Assembly: GCA_964633725.1 (NCBI GenBank)
Contig: CAZWHY010000001.1
Location: forward strand, 89,104 to 153,103
Length of the DNA stretch: 64,000 nt
Reading direction: 5' to 3'
From: Berkiella_A sp964633725
GTDB taxonomy: Bacteria; Pseudomonadota; Gammaproteobacteria; Berkiellales; Berkiellaceae
Part shown: one piece after another, positions 27,001-36,020 of the stretch
Layout of the letters: every line of letters starts with the position of its first letter
Position numbering within the stretch: the stretch's first letter is position 1
Position numbers and translations under genes: made by a program
Notes under the pieces: model-generated
Seen by the model: the letters and a program-made list of their open reading frames with translations, nothing else
Database searches by the model: none
What the model was told of the DNA's origin: nothing

Positions 27001-28709
27001 CGGCTATTTGCAACTGCAGATTCTCTGATGCCAGCGAGCAATGATTCATTGTCCATTAAAATGGCATGATCTATCGCTTTGCAAATAAAATCATTTTTGC
27101 ATAATGCATTAGGGTTCCTCATGTTTAGGCTGATGCCATCAATAGTTCGCTTTTTTTGCTTATCGTTTAAGCCAAATAAGTAGAATGGATGCTCAGTGTC
27201 TGAAATTAACCTTTGTTTTGCAGCATCTGTATAGGTGGCTTGTGCTTCCCGTAACATCTGTTCAGGGGTTAAATATGGAATATCTACACCGATTCTTTTT
27301 GATATTCCGGAACCTGTCCCACAACAAACTCTTTTTGTGAAACCTTGCTCACAAAGATTTTCAGCTAAGGCCTCAAACATTGCTATACTTGCTTTAGTAC
27401 TGTTTACTTTGTTAGATGCTTCAACAGAGTCAAATACAATAGCATTGGTATTGCTGCGCCAGGCCCAACATTGCCCAAGCACATCATCTTCAATGCTTGG
27501 ATTATTTAAATCGCCTTTACAAAGAACATAAAATCCGCCGTTTGGGTTTGTTAAGCCATGGATGATACAGCTTTCTCCCGCTTGACCAGATAATGATTGG
27601 CAACAATTGGTTAATTTGCCAAAACACGCAGCTCGAGCTGCTTGCATCTCATCTTCAACAGATACCCTCATTAAATAAGTTCCAGGGTACCCGTAAACAG
27701 CGCCATCAAGCTTAATATTCGGTATTTTTTTATCATCATCCACACGCTCTAGCCCACTAAATTTTGCAAAATCTTTTTTTGTCAAACCATGTTCTAGCAT
27801 ATATTTATAAGCGCCTGATGTTTGTTGCTTATAGTATTCATCACAAGCTAACAAAACTGGCATGTCAACCTCATTGAGTTTAATGCCTGCAGATAACTCA
27901 AAAAGTCTAATTCTTAGTTCTGGAATTTCAGCTATAAGAGACTTGTATTTTTGTTCCTCATTGCTATTCAAGTTATTATTCAGCTTGATTCTCTTTTGTC
28001 GTAGCGCTTTAAACTCTTTAATCGCTTTTGCTAAATCCATTTTTTGTAGTTTTAGCGCTTCTCTGTTTAGCTTTTCCCCTTTTTCTTTTAAAGTATTTTG
28101 TTTTATTACCTTTTCTAAATCACCAGCTTTTGGTAGTAGCTTTAAAACATCATGATCATGTATGTTTGTCTTTACTATTTTTTTCCATGCGGAAAAATCA
28201 CATTCATTCATATCGGGTAACTGAAATAAGCAAGCATCATGGATGGGCAACTTGTTTGTTTTTACATTGTTTTTAACAAATATTAATGCATCTTGCGTAT
28301 TATCAAATAAAATTGAGAGCTTTAATGCATGCTCTTCAGGAAGACCATTGTTTTCGCTTAAGTAGGCTAATTGGCAAATTGGGAGCAAGAATTCATAACG
28401 TGATTGATCATAATACTTACCATGTGTTTCAGATTCTGGGTGAACCATTGTAGATGGTTGGCCTTCAATGATTTTGTACCGATTCTGAATATTGACAATA
28501 ACTTGTTGTATATATGCCTTTGCTTCATTACTTTCTGCTTGGCTTAGTAAGCTCTCGCATATCTCTTGAGCCATTTTTCCCTTTGCCGCTTTTGCTTTTT
28601 CTTGCTTCTGTTTGGCCGCTGCACTCGCCTTGGGATTTATTGGTTTGGTGCTAATATGGTAAAATGTATTAAGTTCGTTGATTTTACTGATAAATGTTTC
28701 TAGTTTCAT
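24075..28709 (-). CDS. giant ankyrin-repeat protein, candidate host-directed effector
   Basis: 1544 residues from ATG 28709 (a GTG five codons upstream is also open). Residues 1-600 form a non-repeat region. It starts with Lys/Ala-rich helices and contains a cysteine-rich module around 350-480: LTNCCQSLSGQAGESCI, GGFYVLC, LGQCWAWRS, IVFDSVEAS and RVCCGTGSG. From about 620 to 1500 there are roughly two dozen ankyrin repeats (for example GETPLIKAAQLNKIEAAKVL, GKTPLMYALQKGNSNLAQKL). Some central repeats, EGYxKGHNALSLAI-like, are spaced without the usual TPLH. The C-terminal 60 residues are charged. No signal peptide. Such proteins are commonly type IV effectors in Legionellales; secretion is not shown here. 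Confidence 0.85.
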   Translation of the reverse strand: MKLETFISKINELNTFYHISTKPINPKASAAAKQKQEKAKAAKGKMAQEICESLLSQAESNEAKAYIQQVIVNIQNRYKIIEGQPSTMVHPESETHGKYYDQSRYEFLLPICQLAYLSENNGLPEEHALKLSILFDNTQDALIFVKNNVKTNKLPIHDACLFQLPDMNECDFSAWKKIVKTNIHDHDVLKLLPKAGDLEKVIKQNTLKEKGEKLNREALKLQKMDLAKAIKEFKALRQKRIKLNNNLNSNEEQKYKSLIAEIPELRIRLFELSAGIKLNEVDMPVLLACDEYYKQQTSGAYKYMLEHGLTKKDFAKFSGLERVDDDKKIPNIKLDGAVYGYPGTYLMRVSVEDEMQAARAACFGKLTNCCQSLSGQAGESCIIHGLTNPNGGFYVLCKGDLNNPSIEDDVLGQCWAWRSNTNAIVFDSVEASNKVNSTKASIAMFEALAENLCEQGFTKRVCCGTGSGISKRIGVDIPYLTPEQMLREAQATYTDAAKQRLISDTEHPFYLFGLNDKQKKRTIDGISLNMRNPNALCKNDFICKAIDHAILMDNESLLAGIRESAVANSRQNEVDNLIKNMKTYIRSDISTAELNLLLNTNNFYINVKNKDGVTPLIHAAKNNEVSLQSTLLEQGADFEMSDRTGKNAFIYAIQSCNEEAIQMYLSRGIDLNIGAPLIYAIETDNRNIIRLLVEHGADIHAKNSNGETPLIKAAQLNKIEAAKVLLALGANSEINFMDNFSCSALIHSAARNHPEMNRLLIENGADINLIMRNGSTALFEAIKYVPEEAACNLIKSVDNLNFKHKDSSGQTALTIAVKKGYLKFVEAAVEKGADVNTKDNSLKTSLMHALEKGNKGLALKLIELKSNINDVDINGKSCLMYAIENQLMNLALLMIDKGANSNAIDDEGKTSFIFAIITGNLALTTSIHKSCDINQADKNGKTPLMYALQKGNSNLAQKLIDWGATTNATDKLGRTSLMHACIGGCVDMVPNLVKDKSEINVQDHEGNCPLIFATESGQKDLVTYLIEQGANFNVTNKNNETPLKIACEFEIFDVANTLIQNGANPNTFDIHGKSLLRVACDNTNLELASTILDNFPESALRTEGNSYPYIEGYNILLNETKRSKPNKNIKFIEFLLNKSPESATSLITEGYEKGHNALSLAIYEKQSDMVKLILEHAPQAATTMLDLKYEEGHNAFTYAVYCKESEMVKIIIEHQPEAVFSTITEGYAKGHNALTMAISMNQNSTNRYKEVVDQILDSAPNLATVTLDNENDRGYNALTYALNSKNTVLAKLIIEKAPEVVNQAVKEGNPDNWSGMTPLMIALTLNLIELTDELIIHGADVNALDEANESALLCAVDTKSERIINRLIESGVNLNVQNINGTSALSYAARLGEEKIANILMAHGADTKVVSSSGKTILHCAAQGGNPNLVNKFINEGSDLRATDNEGKTPLDWAKESGHKHIVELMQNKIKDSKKLQQVRAKPVIHGMQSRNQPSQEILERLSNKSDSVLEKTIDTSKMSNKETKEPDLVDLEKDVKPWEAPRK

Positions 28710-28911
28710 TGAGGACACACGCACAGTTATTTGTATAAATAATATATATTATACACAAGGTAGAGAAGGTGTTTAACTAGATATAATGTCAGCTAGTTGA
28801 TTTGAGTTGTTAGGCTACAATAAAATTAGGTTTCCTCTAGCATCTTTCTACTACCCGCACAATCAACTATAATGCTCCGTCTAACTCAACTAAATAACAC
28901 TCGAGGCCAGA

Positions 28912-29850
28912 TTGTCCCATATTGTTGATCTACATTTGCCATGGCAGCAGGCGATTAAAAAATCAGCGGCCATTAAGGAGCATGCATCCAAGACTAACCA
29001 AACGCTATCTAGAGTCAGCGTTGTTTTGGTAGCCAAGGGACATTATCTAGAGGCACTTGCAACATTAGTAAGTTTACTGCCGAAATTTTTGGTGCGTGAG
29101 ATTATTCTAGTGGATTGTATTCAATCTGCTGAATTCCAAGATAAAATTCACAGTATTACACATGAATATGCATCAATTATTGTCATAGCTGGAAAGCCTG
29201 GGATGTCTCTGGCACATGCCTATAATTTGGGCAGGAGACAGTGCTCCAGTCGGTATGCTTTATTTTTGCAAACGCCCGGGGTGGTTTCCGATAATTTTCT
29301 TTCAAAGATGCTCGCTTTGGGGATGGGAAAACAAGAACCTTGGGTTGTGGGGGTAGAGTCACAAACAACAATAGATCCATTATTAAACCTTATTGATTCA
29401 CCAGAGACTCACAGTCCATCTCATGGGGCTTATTCAGGGCATCTTGTCACGGCAGTTGAGTCCAGTGGCTTTTTATTACCTTGTGAATTATTGATTGCGG
29501 TAGGGTTGTTTGATGAGCAATGCTCGGATTCTAACGTATTGTTAGATTATAGCTTGCGTTTGCATACTATAGGAGCTGATATTTATAGTGATGCCGGCTT
29601 ATCATTGCCGAAGTCTGTTTTGCCTATGAACTATGGTGCCAAGCGTGTGGGGATTAGTCAGCAGTGGCGACAATGGCATTATTATTATCGTAAGCATTTT
29701 GGTTTGAAATATAAAAAAACCCATGTTGGGTTACTGGCTTTTAAGTTGGTTGTGAAAAATATTAGCCACTTTATTCTGTGTTTTGCGCAAGACTTTTTTA
29801 GAAAATTTAGTAAGAGCAACAAAGCCTCTAGTGCAAAATCAAATAGTTAG
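28912..29850 (+). CDS. GT2-like glycosyltransferase, TTG start
   Basis: 312 residues. The GT-A start is SRVSVVLVAKGHYLEALATL at about residue 33, then ILVDC and GMSLAHAYNLGRRQCSSRYALFLQTPG, where the usual DD metal site is not obvious. Mid-protein ESSGFLLPCELLIAVGLFDEQ is a typical GT2 acceptor segment. No ATG is available before a stop at 28891; TTG 28912 has GAGG 5-6 bp upstream, so TTG is the likely start. The divergent donor motif suggests altered chemistry or decay. It is isolated from the main glycan cluster by the ankyrin gene. Confidence 0.72.
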   Translation: MSHIVDLHLPWQQAIKKSAAIKEHASKTNQTLSRVSVVLVAKGHYLEALATLVSLLPKFLVREIILVDCIQSAEFQDKIHSITHEYASIIVIAGKPGMSLAHAYNLGRRQCSSRYALFLQTPGVVSDNFLSKMLALGMGKQEPWVVGVESQTTIDPLLNLIDSPETHSPSHGAYSGHLVTAVESSGFLLPCELLIAVGLFDEQCSDSNVLLDYSLRLHTIGADIYSDAGLSLPKSVLPMNYGAKRVGISQQWRQWHYYYRKHFGLKYKKTHVGLLAFKLVVKNISHFILCFAQDFFRKFSKSNKASSAKSNS

Positions 29851-29891
29851 CTTTATGATTTTCTTTGAGCGCTAGTAATCTAGAATAATTA

Positions 29892-29919
29892 TTGGTAAAA
29901 TGCTCACCCAATTGATTAT
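29892..29919 (+). promoter_or_regulatory. possible promoter of ffs
   Basis: TTGGTA (29892-29897), a 16-bp spacer and GATTAT (29914-29919) precede the SRP RNA by about 11 bp. A weak match, proposed only from position. Confidence 0.3.
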
Positions 29920-29930
29920 CAATTGTTTAT

Positions 29931-30041
<111 letters not shown>

Positions 30042-30069
30042 CCATTCTCTGCTTTTTAAGGTGAACTGT

Positions 30070-31755
30070 GTGTCTTATTCTGCATTAGCCAGAAAATGGC
30101 GACCCAAATCGTTTGCTGAGCTCAAAGGCCAAAATTTTGTGGCAACGGCTTTATCTAATGCTTTAGAGCGCAATCAATTACATCATGCTTATTTGTTTAC
30201 GGGTACCAGAGGCGTTGGTAAAACAACGATTGCTCGTATTTTTGCTAAGTGCCTTAATTGTGAGCAAGGCGTTGTGGCCGAGCCATGTAATCAGTGCTCA
30301 AATTGTCGTGATATTGATGCGGGTCGATTTTTAGATTTAATAGAAGTAGATGCTGCGTCTAAGACAAAAGTAGAAGAGACGCGAGAGCTTCTTGACAATG
30401 TACTGTATGCACCAGCGCAGGGTCGCTATAAAGTTTACCTGATCGATGAAGTGCATATGTTATCGGGGCATAGTTTTAATGCCTTGCTTAAAACACTAGA
30501 AGAGCCGCCAGAGCATGTAAAGTTTATTTTAGCGACGACTGAGCCTGAGCGTATTCCTGTTACTGTATTATCTCGCTGTTTAAAATTTAATTTGCGTGCT
30601 TTATCTCAGGATGAACTATGTGAGCAGCTTAAATTAATTTTACGAGCAGAAAAGACAGATTTTGATGAGCAAGCGTTGACCTTATTGGCTCAAGAAGCTA
30701 AGGGCAGTATGCGAGATGCTTTGAGCTTGTTAGAGCAGGCGATGAGCTTTGGCCAAGGTTCGGTTGAGCTAGCCTCTGTGCTGACTATGTTGGGCATGCA
30801 GTTTCAGCAACATATGCCTAGTTTGCTTGACGCTGTTTTTCAAAGAGATGTTGATGCAGCATTGTCTGTGATTGGAAATATTTCAGCGTTATCGCCTGTG
30901 TATGAAAATGTATTAGAAGCGATGTCAGAAGCGCTATACGCACTATCTTTACAGAGCTTAACAACTCAAGCCGTGACACAACTTAATGCGGTGGATGAAA
31001 ATATTTTGGCACTGACAGCGCCTGAGCCTGAAATATTACAATTATTATATCAAATTGCCATAATGGGCAAAAAAGATTTGAGCTATGCGCCTAGTAGTCG
31101 TATTGGGTTTGAGATGACACTACTGAGAATGGTTGCATTTTTGCCGGTCACGACATCACCAGCATCAGTTGTACCGACTCATCAAGCGGCTGTTCAAAAA
31201 TTAGCCCAAAAATCAGCCAATATATCCAAAATAGCAGCTCAAAATGAGAAGCCTCCGAGCCAGAGCTTACCTATTGTAAAACAAGCTGAAAAACAAGCAC
31301 CTAAAGTTTCATCATCTGTGCCGCCTATCCCTCTTGAAAACAGCCTTGAGAGCCCCATTGTCTCTGTATCAGCAGGGGTTGTGCCTAATTGGGCAGAGGT
31401 TGTTCAGGCGTTGCCATTGGTTGGATTAACCAAAATATTGTTAAAGCATTGTTCTGTGATAAGTTGGGAAGCAAAAAAAATCCAATTAGCATTAGATAGC
31501 GAGCAAGCAGCCTGTCTGAATGATAGTCGACAAGCGCAAATACAAAAAGCGTTGTCAGATTATGTTGGACATGCCATAAAGCTAGATATTGTGTGTGGTA
31601 CCCATCAAGCAGTTGCTTCAACGCCGATGAAACAGGCGGAATCTGAGCAACAAAAAGCGCAAGATAATGCAAAAGATATGCTAACACAAGATGAAAAAGT
31701 ACAATCTTTATTGGATACATTTGGTGCAACCATAGAAAAAATTTCTATAGAGTAA
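30070..31755 (+). CDS. dnaX: DNA polymerase III subunits gamma and tau
   Basis: 561 residues; clamp-loader AAA+ ATPase. Begins SYSALARKWRPKSF; Walker A is GTRGVGKTT near residue 45; zinc-binding cysteines are in CLNCEQG..CNQCSNCRDI; Walker B is VYLIDEVHML; sensor 1 is ATTEPERIP. The C-terminal 180 residues (Pro/Lys/Gln-rich linker, then an alpha-binding domain) correspond to tau. GTG 30070 is chosen over GTG 30061 because AAGGTG at 30058-30063 is correctly spaced for it and the family starts at this Met-Ser. It precedes ybaB and recR as usual. Confidence 0.95.
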   Translation: MSYSALARKWRPKSFAELKGQNFVATALSNALERNQLHHAYLFTGTRGVGKTTIARIFAKCLNCEQGVVAEPCNQCSNCRDIDAGRFLDLIEVDAASKTKVEETRELLDNVLYAPAQGRYKVYLIDEVHMLSGHSFNALLKTLEEPPEHVKFILATTEPERIPVTVLSRCLKFNLRALSQDELCEQLKLILRAEKTDFDEQALTLLAQEAKGSMRDALSLLEQAMSFGQGSVELASVLTMLGMQFQQHMPSLLDAVFQRDVDAALSVIGNISALSPVYENVLEAMSEALYALSLQSLTTQAVTQLNAVDENILALTAPEPEILQLLYQIAIMGKKDLSYAPSSRIGFEMTLLRMVAFLPVTTSPASVVPTHQAAVQKLAQKSANISKIAAQNEKPPSQSLPIVKQAEKQAPKVSSSVPPIPLENSLESPIVSVSAGVVPNWAEVVQALPLVGLTKILLKHCSVISWEAKKIQLALDSEQAACLNDSRQAQIQKALSDYVGHAIKLDIVCGTHQAVASTPMKQAESEQQKAQDNAKDMLTQDEKVQSLLDTFGATIEKISIE

Positions 31756-31781
31756 TTTTAAAAGTTTAAGTGAGTTGAAAT

Positions 31782-32177
31782 ATGGATACTAAAAATACAG
31801 ACTTTCAGTCAATGATGTCTTCATTTGTGCAAAATGCACAAAAGATGCAAGAGAATTTGAAAGGTGCTTACGAAAAAATTGCGCAAGAGAATCAGAATCG
31901 CACCGTGGAAGGTGTCGCCGGTGGCGATCTGGTGACTGTGACGGCTAATCTAAAATTAGAAATTCAGAATATTGAGACAAAGCCCGAGTTATTCAAAGAA
32001 GAACCGGCGGTTATCTTAGAGTTGATTGCGGCAGCGGCTAACCAGGCTATCGCCAAAGCACAAAAAACAGTCAAAGAGCAAATGACAGAAGTCTCTCAAA
32101 AAATGGGAATGCCCAAAGGTATGCCGACCGATATGCTCAAAGATTTAAAATTTCCCTTTGGTGGTGGGAATACATAA
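31782..32177 (+). CDS. ybaB: YbaB/EbfC family nucleoid-associated protein
   Basis: 131 residues, about 20 longer than typical YbaB because of a Met/Pro/Gly-rich C-terminal tail (GMPKGMPTDMLKDLKFPFGG). The core has an N-terminal helix with MMSSFVQNAQKMQENLK, the VEGVAGGDLVTVTANLKLEI beta segment and the AAANQAIAKAQ helix. YbaB forms dimers that bind DNA and is almost always between dnaX and recR, as here. The recR TTG start follows its stop with no gap. Confidence 0.92.
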   Translation: MDTKNTDFQSMMSSFVQNAQKMQENLKGAYEKIAQENQNRTVEGVAGGDLVTVTANLKLEIQNIETKPELFKEEPAVILELIAAAANQAIAKAQKTVKEQMTEVSQKMGMPKGMPTDMLKDLKFPFGGGNT

Positions 32178-32777
32178 TTGTCTTTTAGCCCGCTCATACA
32201 GGAGCTTATTGAGGCATTACGTGTTTTGCCGGGCGTTGGGCCAAAGTCGGCTCAACGCATGGCTTTTTATCTGTTAAGCCAAGCTCCTGAAAAAGGACAA
32301 TATTTAAGTCAGGTTGTGAGTAAAGCTATTCGTGAGGTCAGAACATGCGATCGTTGTCGTGTGTTATGCGAAAGCGCCATTTGTAATTTATGCAAAAACG
32401 TTAACCGAGACCAAAGCATACTGTGTGTCGTAGAGAGCCCAATTAATGTGGCGGCGATAGAGCATGCAGGCATGTATCAAGGATTGTACTTTGTATTATC
32501 AGGGCATTTATCGCCTATCGATGGTGTGGGGCCGGATGAAATTGGTGTGCCACAATTTGTGGAACGCTTGCAAGAAACCGCGTTAGAGGAAGTGATATTG
32601 GCATTATCCGCGACTGTTGAGGGTGAAGCAACGGCCTATTATCTTGTCGAATTGATCAAAAAACGTGGTTTAAAAGCAACACGGATTGCACATGGTATAC
32701 CCATGGGTGGCGAATTAGAATATGTGGATGAAGGCACGTTGGCCAAAGCATTATTAGATAGAACATTTATTTCATAA
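32178..32777 (+). CDS. recR: recombination mediator RecR
   Basis: 199 residues. N-terminal helix-hairpin-helix with LRVLPGVGPKSAQRMAFYLL; a four-cysteine zinc site CDRCRVLCESAICNLC at about 57-72; Toprim domain with CVVESPINVAAIEHAG; C-terminal GGELEYVDEGTLAKAL Walker-like end. It acts with RecF/RecO to load RecA at gaps. The start is TTG immediately after the ybaB TAA, implying translational coupling. Normal length. Confidence 0.95.
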   Translation: MSFSPLIQELIEALRVLPGVGPKSAQRMAFYLLSQAPEKGQYLSQVVSKAIREVRTCDRCRVLCESAICNLCKNVNRDQSILCVVESPINVAAIEHAGMYQGLYFVLSGHLSPIDGVGPDEIGVPQFVERLQETALEEVILALSATVEGEATAYYLVELIKKRGLKATRIAHGIPMGGELEYVDEGTLAKALLDRTFIS

Positions 32778-32800
32778 ATTTAAGTAAAGAGGTTGTCCAA

Positions 32801-34741
32801 ATGGTGACAGAAGAAAAAACCAAAGAAACACGTGGTTTTCAAACAGAAGTAAAGCAATTACTACATTTAATGATTAATGCTTTGTATAGTAACAAAGAAA
32901 TTTTCTTAAGAGAGCTTATTTCAAACGCATCAGATGCCGCGGATAAATTAAGATTTGAAGCGATAGAGCATCCTAACTATTTTGAAGCCACTGATACTGA
33001 GCTGGATATTCAAATTGATTATGATAAAGCGGCCAAAACGATTACCATCAAAGATAATGGTATTGGTATGTCTAGAGAAGAAGTTATTAGTCACTTAGGG
33101 ACGATTGCTAAATCGGGCACAAAAGAATTTTTTGGTTCTTTAACCGGTGACCAGGCTAAAGACAGTCATCTTATTGGTCAGTTTGGGGTAGGCTTTTACT
33201 CTTCTTTTATTGTTGCCTGGAAAGTATCTGTTAAAACCAGACGTGCGGGCACATCCGCTCAAGAGGCTACTTTATGGGAATCCACAGGTGATGGGGAATA
33301 CACACTAGAAACCATCGAGAAAATGGAACGTGGTACTGAGGTTACACTCCATATCAAAGCCGGGGAAGAAGAGTTTCTAGATGGCATGCGTTTACGCCAT
33401 ATTGTGACCAAATATTCTGACCATATTGGTTTCCCGATTAAAATGAAGCAAGAAACTCCACCTGAAGAATCAGCAAAAGAAGATGGAAAAGCAGAAATTG
33501 AAATCGCTTATGAAGCGGTGAACAAAGCGACAGCGCTTTGGGCATTGCCTAAATCTAATATCGAAGATGAAGAATACCAAGAGTTTTATAAACACGTTGC
33601 ACATGATTTTGAAAACCCATTAGCTTGGGCACATAACAAAGTAGAAGGTCGTTTAGAATACACAACATTATTGTATATTCCAGCACGTGCACCATTTGAT
33701 TTATACCAGCCCAATAAGTCCAGAGGCTTAAAGCTTTATGTGAAACGCGTTTTCATTATGGATGATGCTGAGCAATTTTTGCCTAATTATTTAAGATTTG
33801 TGCGTGGTGTGATTGATAGTAGTGATTTACCATTAAATATTTCCAGAGAAGTCTTACAATCTAACCGCGTAGTGGATTCTATGCGCAGCGCTGTGATCAA
33901 ACGTGTCTTGAGCGTACTAGAAAATTTAAGCACGACAGATAGTGATAAATATCTAGATTTTTGGCGTGAATTTGGCATGGTCTTAAAAGAAGGTCCTGCA
34001 GAAGATTTTGCCAATAAAGAGTTAATTGCGAGCCTGCTAAGGTTCTCAAGTACACACACCAATGAAGAAAAACAAATTCATTCGTTAGAACAATATATCG
34101 AGCGTATGAAACCGAATCAAGAAAAAATCTACTACATGGCAGCCGATACTTTTAATGCCGCTCGCCATAGTCCACATTTAGAGCTGTTCAGAGAGAAAGG
34201 CGTGGAAGTGGTATTGTTATATGACAGAATTGATGAATGGATGATGTCACACTTGAGTGAATACAAAGGTAAAACATTCCAATCTGTCGCTCAAGGTGCA
34301 TTAGAAGATTTAGATTTTTCTGAAGAAGATAAAACGCAAACAGAGCAAAAAAAGAAAGACAAAGAAAAACAAGTAGAAGTGTTTCAAGCGACTTTAGATA
34401 AAATCAAAGATGCGCTTAGTGACAAAGTCAAAGATGTTCGTTTGACGGAGCGCTTGACCTCTTCGCCTTCTTGTATTGTTGCGGATGAAGATCAGATGAC
34501 CAGTCAAATGGAAAGACTATTAAAATCAGCCGGACAAGATGTGAATACAAAACCTGTTTTAGAGTTAAACCCTAATCACTTGTTAGTGCAGCGCTTGCAA
34601 ACAGAAGATAACACAGAACATTTCTCTGATTTGAGCCAGATCTTGCTAGATCAAGCTGTATTGTCAGAAGGTGGTCAACTAGAAGATCCTGCTACTTTTG
34701 TGAAAAAGTTCAATGAACTATTATTGAATGTAGCGAAGTAG
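32801..34741 (+). CDS. htpG: chaperone HtpG (bacterial Hsp90)
   Basis: 646 residues. N-terminal GHKL ATPase domain: FLRELISNASDAADKLRF, DNGIGMSREEVI, IGQFGVGFYSSF; middle domain with PARAPFDLY, the LYVKRVFIMDD segment and LPLNISREVLQ; C-terminal dimerisation domain. Full length for bacterial Hsp90. GAGG precedes the ATG by about 8 bp. It follows recR by 23 bp, so it could share the dnaX-ybaB-recR transcript, an arrangement also seen in E. coli. Confidence 0.97.
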   Translation: MVTEEKTKETRGFQTEVKQLLHLMINALYSNKEIFLRELISNASDAADKLRFEAIEHPNYFEATDTELDIQIDYDKAAKTITIKDNGIGMSREEVISHLGTIAKSGTKEFFGSLTGDQAKDSHLIGQFGVGFYSSFIVAWKVSVKTRRAGTSAQEATLWESTGDGEYTLETIEKMERGTEVTLHIKAGEEEFLDGMRLRHIVTKYSDHIGFPIKMKQETPPEESAKEDGKAEIEIAYEAVNKATALWALPKSNIEDEEYQEFYKHVAHDFENPLAWAHNKVEGRLEYTTLLYIPARAPFDLYQPNKSRGLKLYVKRVFIMDDAEQFLPNYLRFVRGVIDSSDLPLNISREVLQSNRVVDSMRSAVIKRVLSVLENLSTTDSDKYLDFWREFGMVLKEGPAEDFANKELIASLLRFSSTHTNEEKQIHSLEQYIERMKPNQEKIYYMAADTFNAARHSPHLELFREKGVEVVLLYDRIDEWMMSHLSEYKGKTFQSVAQGALEDLDFSEEDKTQTEQKKKDKEKQVEVFQATLDKIKDALSDKVKDVRLTERLTSSPSCIVADEDQMTSQMERLLKSAGQDVNTKPVLELNPNHLLVQRLQTEDNTEHFSDLSQILLDQAVLSEGGQLEDPATFVKKFNELLLNVAK

Positions 34742-34755
34742 GTTTTTTTTAATTC

Positions 34756-35002
34756 TGTCCGGGGAAAACACAAAAAACTCTAAGTACGTCGTCCCGGGAT
34801 TTAGAGATTTTTATGAGCGTAGCGACTTAGAATCACTTAATACCCGGGAACCAGGGCATTTTTGGTAAATACTGGATCCCGGATAATAAGACCGCCTAAT
34901 TCGATACTCTCATAAGTCGCTCTAATTTCCGGGACGACACAGAAAGTAATATGGGCTATAAAATTCAATAGCTTTTTCATAAATCCTGTTTTCCCCCGGA
35001 CA
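34756..35002. repeat. intergenic element with nested inverted repeats
   Basis: In the 416-bp gap between htpG and the ion-channel gene. Outer arms TGTCCGGGGAAAACA (34756-34770) and TGTTTTCCCCCGGACA (34987-35002); middle arms 34788-34806 and 34920-34938 (GTCGTCCCGG... against ...CCGGGACGAC, 17 of 19 paired); inner arms AGCGACTTA (about 34820-34828) and TAAGTCGCT (about 34913-34921). No coding potential. It may be a dispersed repeat or MITE-like element, possibly also terminating htpG transcription. The rest of the gap (35003-35157) shows nothing I can identify. Confidence 0.7.
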
Positions 35003-35157
35003 CGACTGCCTCTCTCAAAGGAAAGGCAAATATGTTTTTGCCCCCACTATTTTTCCTGATTACTGTCCAAACCACCAGTCGTTTTGATTGAGTTTTATCT
35101 ACTTTTTGCATATTCTTTAAAGTATCTCCTCATTAATTGAAATACAGTTTTGTATCT

Positions 35158-35961
35158 ATGAATAAACCAAAATTTTATTACATCATCGGGCTGGCTGGTG
35201 TCGATAGTCGCGAGAACCAGCGCGCCCAGTTTATAGGCAAGTTATTTGAATGGCCTATGTTGATTCTGGCCTTATGGATGTTTTTACTGTGGTATATGGA
35301 TGTCACGGGGTATGTGGATAAGACAACTTTAAAGATAACAGATATTCTTGTTTGGGGGTTTTTTATTGTTGAAATGGTTGTCGTGACAACTTTTGTGGAT
35401 AAAAAATTTCGTTATATCGGTTCAAACTGGATGAATTTAGTCATCATTATTTTTGGTATGCAAGTACTGTGGGGCGACATGCAGTACGTAGCTGCAGTTC
35501 GGGTTGCGCGGTTAGTGGTTATTTTAGTGCTATATCTGTCTATTTTCGATTCTATTTTGGTGATATTAGCGCGTAAAAAATTAGGCATAACGCTGGTTGT
35601 AAGTTTTATAACGATATTAATCGCTGGTATTGTTATTTCTGTATTCGATCCAGGCATTAGTGACCCATGGGAAGGCCTATGGTGGGCTTGGGTGACGGTA
35701 ACGACAGTAGGTTATGGTGATGTAGTGCCTACCAGTGCGGCTGGGCGGATCATCGGAGGATTATTGATATTAATGGGCGTTGGTATTTTTTCTATGCTGA
35801 CAGCGTCTTTTTCTGCCTTTTTGGTTTCTAAAGACAGTGATGGATTAGGCTCAAAAGAAGAACGAGCGCTTAAAATTTTAAATAAAATTGACGAGAAACT
35901 AGAAGATATTGATGGGAGGTTAGAGCGTTTGGAGCGTCAGAAAGATAAGAAAGAGGGGTGA
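35158..35961 (+). CDS. voltage-gated-type potassium channel family protein
   Basis: 267 residues from ATG 35158 (a TTG seven codons upstream is open). About five or six transmembrane helices, with an N-terminal sensor-like domain including basic VAAVRVARLVVILVLYLSIF. The pore loop carries TTVGYGDVVP, the K+ selectivity filter, at about residue 183. The C-terminus is a charged helix (EDIDGRLERLERQ) likely to form a coiled coil for tetramerisation. Flanked on both sides by palindromic elements. Confidence 0.88.
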   Translation: MNKPKFYYIIGLAGVDSRENQRAQFIGKLFEWPMLILALWMFLLWYMDVTGYVDKTTLKITDILVWGFFIVEMVVVTTFVDKKFRYIGSNWMNLVIIIFGMQVLWGDMQYVAAVRVARLVVILVLYLSIFDSILVILARKKLGITLVVSFITILIAGIVISVFDPGISDPWEGLWWAWVTVTTVGYGDVVPTSAAGRIIGGLLILMGVGIFSMLTASFSAFLVSKDSDGLGSKEERALKILNKIDEKLEDIDGRLERLERQKDKKEG

Positions 35962-36020
35962 TGGTGGGTGTAATGAGACATCTATTTGTCTATTTGTCTA
36001 TTTGCTTGGTTCATTCAAAA

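Noticed and set aside
31069..31075. A-rich AAAAAAG site in dnaX considered as the gamma/tau frameshift signal
   Set aside because: The zero-frame phase (GGC AAA AAA GAT) is not the classic A AAA AAG phase, it lies before the end of domain III, and no clear downstream stem-loop is seen.
34756..35002. Considered as an insertion sequence
   Set aside because: No transposase fragment can be read on either strand; only nested inverted repeats are visible.
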